From Antedon mediterranea (taxonomy: Eukaryota > Echinodermata > Crinoidea > Comatulida > Antedonidae), in NCBI RefSeq assembly GCF_964355755.1, contig NC_092670.1:35639795-35703794 (forward strand): a stretch of 64,000 nucleotides of DNA, in the 5' to 3' direction. The notes below the pieces were generated by a model. That model did no database searches. It was not told where the DNA came from and was given only the letters and a program-made list of their open reading frames with translations. Within the stretch, counting starts at the first letter, position 1, and each line of letters opens with the position of its first letter. Shown here piece by piece: positions 58,836 through 64,000 of this stretch. Position numbers and translations under genes: made by a program.

Positions 58836-60790
58836 GTGGCTGGATCGCTCGCATCTGTTTCATCCTGTTCCTTTATAAACTCTACAAGATAACTACTTAG
58901 AAATTCACCAAGCATAACAGAACCTAATCATTAAAGCCTAATTATGTTATTTTAATTACAATTAACTAATGACTAAAGCATTAATGACATTTGAAGGCTG
59001 AAACAACTGTTCTAAAAATAATTCTGTAAGATTATTATGATGGTTTTAGTACAACTACAAGTAATTATTTCACTTGCTCATATAGTTAAATAACGTTTTT
59101 ACTTTGAATAAAACAATGTTTTAGGTTAGATTATCTATTTTAGATGACAACTATTAAAATTTGCTGAAAAAAATAACTTTTAAATTTAAAAAGGATAGTA
59201 TCAAATATTTAAAATAATATAAATTTATGTGATAGGTAAAACTAATCTTAATTGTACTGTTTTTGTCTATTGATTTTGTTAACTGCTTTCGGTTTGTTTA
59301 TTTGTTTATATTATAACGCACAAACTTAATACCAAAATATATACTTTTTCAAAACTTTTAGTAGTATTTAGATGTATTTAGTATTTAGTGGTATATAAAA
59401 TTGTTCAGACTGCTCTCAAATTTAAACAGTATTCAATATTATATATATTGATTTAAACTACAGAGGTTATATGATCAACTAGAGAGTCAAATCAATCAAT
59501 GGCTCAAAATCCGAGTCGCCATGGAGAAGGATATGGCTACATCACATTGGTCAATCAGATATGCCAGTGTGAAGTCATATGCCCTATTCACTCATGGACA
59601 ACCATGCTTCTATTACAGCGTGTTAAGCGTAAAGAGCATACAGATTGCCATTATCAATAGAGTTAATGTCTAAAAACTGTATTGTTTGTACAAATAAGAA
59701 GACCATTTTGAAAAGTCCCTGCACTCTCCACATGACTTTTCGTTGTTGCTTAGTTGACTCTAATTAATTTATTTAACCTCTTTGTTTTAAAACATACTAC
59801 TGTATGACTGTTTAAGCACACAATATACAATCCTTTCACAAGGGTCATTTTGGATAAGAAGGTGTGTGGTCATAAGTGTATCTATATTCATAAAGCATTG
59901 CATTTATATTACAAGAACATTAATATTTTATCATAATGCATAACCAGAATATATAAATATGATAATGATATTCACAAATATTTTAGGATGAAAATCCAAG
60001 TATGGATATATAACACTACAGTGTGCTTTTTGGTGAATATAGCATAGTGTGAAGAACACCACACAAGAAGGTCTTTCAGCACAGCAAAGAACAAGAATAT
60101 ATTTGTACAAAATGGTTTTTAAAATACACATCTTTATATTTTTTTTATAAATAATTTGTATTATTAGAAATCTTTTTATTTCACAAGAGGAATGGATGAA
60201 TGTACTTATTAAAACGTTGTGGATCATGTGACATACACACTCTATAAATGTATGAGTATTTATAAAAAAACGAAACAGTATGTACAGCAGCAAAGAATAT
60301 GTCAAGATAACTATACTGTGATCTCCTATCCTGTAGTGTATGTCACAATTACTGTAGTAGTAGTAATGGAGATATTATTATTAATAATGTTATTTAGTCG
60401 TTTCCACAGGATTATATATTTTTTTTTTTTTTACATATTTGTTTAGTTAAGTTTGTGAATTTGTAACTTTTACTTAAGAACGCACCAATTGTCATTGATT
60501 GAGTGCCACCGATTTAAAGGTGTAAGTTCAAATAAATATATATGTATGAAAATGAGTAAGCATAAACCAAAACTTTTAGGTTGTAGACTTTCTTATACTT
60601 TACAATACAGTACATATAAACTTCATAACATTAACAATTGAACATTGTTATCGTTATGTTTATAAAAACCTTGTCCACATATATATTCCATGCGAACACA
60701 AATATACAAGTTTCAAATGGTATGGTAGTCAAAAAACATCATTAATGATGTCTGTAATTTACCTATCACATTTCCTAGCAAAACTTGAAG

Positions 60791-60915
60791 TTTTTACACA
60801 CAATGAGACTTCCGTTTTGTATAGCATGTGCCCCATGTTTGTGTGAACTCTAGAATGTACACACATGGGGGAGCACACAATACAAAACACAGGTGTTGAC
60901 AAAGTGTGTGTAAAC
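60791..60915. repeat. Inverted repeat / hairpin with TTTACACACA ends
   Basis: TTTTTACACACAATG and the complement of AAAGTGTGTGTAAAC; inner arms TTTTGTATAGCATGTGCCCC and GGGGGAGCACACAATACAAA pair around CTCTAGAAT. Possibly in the PIP4K2 3'UTR. Confidence 0.65.
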
Positions 60916-61499
60916 TATCGAGTATTACTAAATGTAAACTTGTGTAATGTAAAATACAGTAGGTGTAACGGGTTATTCATAAGTAATGAATTGGGAGATG
61001 CTACTGTACTATCTTTTCGACTTTTTACAACATAAACACTTTCTTTAAGTCAACACTCATTCCATATGGATAACAGATACCAAGGAAGCACCCTATGGAA
61101 AAAAGTTTGGAAAAATAAAACTCACAATTTGATACAAAGTTCGCAAATTTGATCACTAAATGACAATCCGAAGCACATTACATATGTAATCATTTTTATG
61201 GAAACATGAATATTATCTCTAAAATCACATGATTTCATATTTTTTTGGTCTCACTTTTGTCTCCTGAAAAAAGGATAGAATAATGTAGAAAACTACATTG
61301 CATTGTAAAATTAATAAGGGTATATCTATCGTAATGCACATAAAAAAAACAATTTATTTGAAAACCTATCTACTTATTTTAGAGAAACAATTTATTGTGA
61401 AGATACACCAGCTCGTTATACGTCATATGCTGTCATTTCCATTGTAATGTGACCGTACAACAAATATTACTTCTGATGTTTGACAATTCATCACAGCAG

Positions 61500-62450
61500 T
61501 TGTAGAAATCCATTGAATGCTGATGTGTACTAAACTTGCTAGACCAAACAGGTCTCACCAATGACTGTTGGTTGGACCAAACACACCAGATGAAACCAGG
61601 TCACAATTGAGTGCTGTGCATACAAAAGTCACTGGACACAAGTTCTTCATTTAATGCTGGTGAGGACCAAACATCATTCATAACGTCTGAATGCTGGTGT
61701 GCAGTAAACTTTAACAGACCAGCATCTAGGTCTCCATTGAATGCTGGTGTGCAGTAAACTCACCAGAACAACCAGGTCTCCATTGAATGCTGGTGTGCAG
61801 TAAACTCAACAGAACAACCAGGCCTGCATTAAATGCTGTGCGTAAAAAAGTCACCAGACTAACATCCATAAGTTCTCCATTGAATGCTTGGGAGGACCAA
61901 TCATCATCCACTGAATTTTGTGCATACAAAAGTCACTAGACCAGCATCCACAAGTTCTTCATTGAATGCTGGTAAGGACCAAACATCATTCATAACGTCT
62001 GAATGCTGGTGTGCAGTAAACTTTAACCGACCAACATCTAGGTCTCCATTGAATGCTGGTGTGCAGTAAACTCACCAGAACAACCAGGTCTCCATTGAAT
62101 GCTGGTGTGCAGTAAACTCACCAGAACAACCAGGCCTGCATTGAATGCTGGTGTGCAGTAAACTCACCAGAACAACCAGGTCTCCATTGAATGCTGGCGT
62201 GCAGTAAACTCACCAGAACAACCAGGTCTCCAATGCTGATGAGTACCAAAATCCAGGTTTCCATTGAATGCTGGCGAATGCAGCCAAACTAATCTGGCCA
62301 ACATCCAGAAGGTCTCCATTAAATACTGGTGTGTAAACTCACTTGACAAAGTAAAAGAATGATTCTATTGAGTGCTGATGTGTACCAACATTCACCAGAT
62401 GTTGTCTTCATTAAACTGCAGTGTGTGATAAAAAAGAAGTATACTATTGA
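61500..62450. repeat. 46-bp minisatellite with higher-order structure, probable PIP4K2 3'UTR
   Basis: Core unit CCATTGAATGCTGGTGTGCA + GTAAACTCACCAGAACAACC + AGGTCT, with clean 46-bp spacing at 61734 and 61780 and again from about 62047. A longer block (TTCATTTAATGCTGGTGAGG to CTAGGTCTCC) is itself repeated about 300 bp apart (61645 and 61950). Lies 300-1250 bp past the stop codon in the transcribed direction. Confidence 0.85.
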
Positions 62451-62748
62451 ATGCTGTTGAATTCATCACTAAACTCCTTCAATTATATTTCTAAAAGAAT
62501 AATTCTTGTAACAAATATTTGATCACCAATTAGTATCTGGTCCTTAACACTAAAGACATCATTTAATACTAGTTGTCCGCAAAGCTTTTAAAATGTCCAA
62601 TCCACAGGATGTCCTGTTGAACACTGGTAGACGAAATCACATTGAGAGTCGCGCTAATAAATTTGACAATATATAAAGTGGTATATAGAAACATTGTTCG
62701 TTACTAACTGGCAAGTATTTAAACATAGTCTCTCACAGGTTTGTTGCG

Positions 62749-62829
62749 CTATTCAACTGCCTTTGAAATGAATTCTAAGAATCGCTTGGCATATTGTTCA
62801 GGTTTAACTGTTGAGATTTCCGCCCCGGC
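62749..62829 (-). CDS. PIP4K2: PIP4K2 terminal coding exon
   Basis: Acceptor TTTTTAG, 26 codons plus TAG (62751-62749). Encodes [20 protein letters not shown] then ISKAVE. Length and stop position match the family C terminus to within a residue or two. Confidence 0.96.
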   Translation of the reverse strand, partial: AGAEISTVKPEQYAKRFLEFISKAVE

Positions 62830-63903
62830 CTAAAAAGAAAGGATAGAATATTATATTTCAATACAGTTAACTTATTAACAATAAACGATAACAATTTTGC
62901 TCTCTCTTAAAACAAATTGGCTTAAATCTTGTATGTTCATAAGCACAAATTTTACTACCTTAAAATATTTTAATAACTTGCCCTGTACAAATTGGTCGCA
63001 TATAATTTTAAAGGTACAGCAAAACCCCTATAAAGCTCTCTCTACACTATCAAAATAGTTTGAAAAAAAAAGTGTGACGTGCCCAAATATGGAGGTGATA
63101 TACCTAAATATGGTAGTGATGACATCATGTTCATATATATGGGCACATCACATTTTTTTTGTCAAATAAAGTTTGATAGTGTAGACAGAGCTATAAAGAA
63201 GACACCTAACCCAACCAAATGTCCACTTAATATAATTAATAGGGGCTTGTAGTATTGTTAAAATATATATTAACCTTGTTCATTTCATGGCAAGTGTTCC
63301 TCGTAATAGGGGAAAGTCCCACAGAGGATATGCTTCCCCTTATCTTAACCACGGTCGCAATTTGAGAAATGTTAATTTGTTGGATGCCCCTTGTGTAAAA
63401 CTAATCGTTGGAAATGCTTTACCATCCCTAACATTATTGATAGAATGAATGAAGCTTCTAAATCTAAAACTTTGTAGGTTTATAATATTAATAATAATTA
63501 ACGAATTAGTGATTATCTCATGCTTTGGTTTATCTGGGTCTTTTGGCATTTTAAAGAATTTTAACGGCTTTTTAATGATCGGATTTATTGTGTACTTGTA
63601 TATATTATATTGTTGTTAGAGTCTTTTAAATTTTTACTTTGTACGTTGTTTGAAGAATTATTCAGCCGTTGGCTGCCTTCTGTTTGTACTATGTATGTGT
63701 TTTTTATGAATAAAAATACCTATATATTCTAATGCTTGCCTCTTTGTGCTCATTTGTACACTCCATAAGTGTGAGATTCTATGCCTGTCTCCTACTTACC
63801 CCATGTTTTACAGTCTTGGCAGCCATTGCAGCTTTCTTGCGAGCACCCCAATGAGTTAAGATATCTATCAGTCCTAGAAAGTAGACTTCTTCTTTTGGTG
63901 AAT
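62749..63903 (-). CDS. PIP4K2: Phosphatidylinositol 5-phosphate 4-kinase type 2, C-terminal end (last two exons)
   Basis: Exons 63903-63800 (104 nt) and 62829-62749 (81 nt including TAG). They read [34 protein letters not shown] and then [26 protein letters not shown], stop. This is the end of the type II PIP kinase fold: the family has [30 protein letters not shown] and [17 protein letters not shown]. The enzyme phosphorylates PI5P at position 4 to give PI(4,5)P2 in cytosolic, endomembrane and nuclear pools. The AKTVKHGAGAEIS segment corresponds to the activation-loop region that sets substrate choice in PIP kinases. The rest of the gene is right of the window. The paralogue (A, B or C) cannot be told; invertebrates usually have one. 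Confidence 0.95.
62830..63799. other. PIP4K2 last intron
   Basis: Contains a CTCTGTCTACACTATC MITE (63034-63192). A plus-strand stretch (about 63300-63720) ends in GAATAAAAATACC and could be a degraded LINE 3' end, but no reading frame is intact. Confidence 0.55.
63034..63192. mobile_element. MITE, family B, in PIP4K2 intron
   Basis: AGCTCTCTCTACACTATC and GATAGTGTAGACAGAGCT ends; flanks read TATAA-like rather than TTAA, probably by mutation. Confidence 0.78.
63800..63903 (-). CDS. PIP4K2: PIP4K2 penultimate coding exon
   Basis: Acceptor TTGACAG and donor GTAAGT flank 104 nt. Encodes [13 protein letters not shown] and [13 protein letters not shown]; phase 0 at the 3' end joins the last exon directly at the HG-AG junction. 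Confidence 0.95.
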
Positions 63904-64000
63904 CTGTCAATGGAAAAACATCATTTGTTAAAATAATAGTGAATTTTTTTGTAAAACTATATAGAGTAAATGTAAATATTCTCTACTTTTTATATTTCAA

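Larger units (their letters stand above)
56293..62748. other. Receptor 5' flank and PIP4K2 3' flank
   Basis: The receptor 5'UTR and promoter should lie just above 56292 but cannot be delimited. Above that are an inverted-repeat element (57674-57842), the 15-bp array (58640-58835), an inverted repeat (60791-60915) and the 46-bp array (61500-62450). PIP4K2 transcription runs leftward from 62748, so the last two are probably in its 3'UTR; candidate AATAAA signals on the minus strand (TTTATT) lie near 61354 and 61389. Confidence 0.5.

Noticed and set aside
58606-58915. Four ORFs over 58.6-58.9 kb
   Set aside because: Produced by the 15-bp minisatellite on both strands.
63340-63549. Minus-strand 69-codon ORF ([11 protein letters not shown]...) as a gene
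   Set aside because: Lies inside the PIP4K2 last intron, without similarity or splice signals; more likely chance or an old repeat.

Overview
This window is eukaryotic, from an animal. It is strongly AT-rich, its genes are split by long introns with ordinary GT..AG junctions, and both introns and intergenic DNA are full of short inverted-repeat (MITE-like) elements, tRNA-derived SINEs and minisatellites. Nothing in it is bacterial: no operons, no long single-exon genes, no CRISPR. The two recognisable genes are pan-metazoan. The abundance of MITEs and SINEs fits a marine invertebrate deuterostome such as an echinoderm, but that placement is inference.

Three protein-coding genes can be built, all on the minus strand. 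(1) The left 36 kb holds the 5' two-thirds of an ARHGAP18/28/40-family RhoGAP gene: nine exons from 36184 down to 2896, 1071 coding bases, phase-consistent at every junction. It ends at the start of the RhoGAP domain, and the catalytic part lies beyond the left edge. (2) From 56292 to 41339 lies a complete six-exon gene for a predicted 686-residue single-pass membrane protein. It has a signal peptide, a Thr-rich stalk, a 14-cysteine juxtamembrane module, one membrane helix and a long cytoplasmic tail with six near-identical 15-residue repeats, each carrying two tyrosines. The tail matches arrays of YxxP (Crk-type SH2) and YxN (Grb2-type SH2) docking sites. I do not recognise it as a named gene, and it is the most interesting object here. 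(3) At the right edge are the last two coding exons (63903-63800 and 62829-62749) of a type II PIP kinase, PIP4K2.

Layout: 1-36184 RhoGAP gene and its introns; 36185-41338 intergenic or 3'UTR, with a dense cluster of TTAA-flanked MITEs and a 21-bp minisatellite open on both strands; 41339-56292 receptor/scaffold gene; 56293-62748 intergenic plus the probable PIP4K2 3'UTR, with 15-bp and 46-bp minisatellites; 62749-64000 PIP4K2 3' end. The three genes would all act in membrane-proximal signalling (Rho GTPase control, phosphotyrosine docking, phosphoinositide conversion). Adjacency alone is not evidence that they work together.

The repeat landscape is rich: two palindromic MITE families that both insert at TTAA, a long-hairpin element in two opposite copies, an AAGATGTATTGTCCC-ended family, a tRNA-derived SINE with two copies nested inside MITEs, a Harbinger-like element carrying a Myb/SANT-like gene remnant and inserted in a minisatellite, and at least eight tandem arrays.
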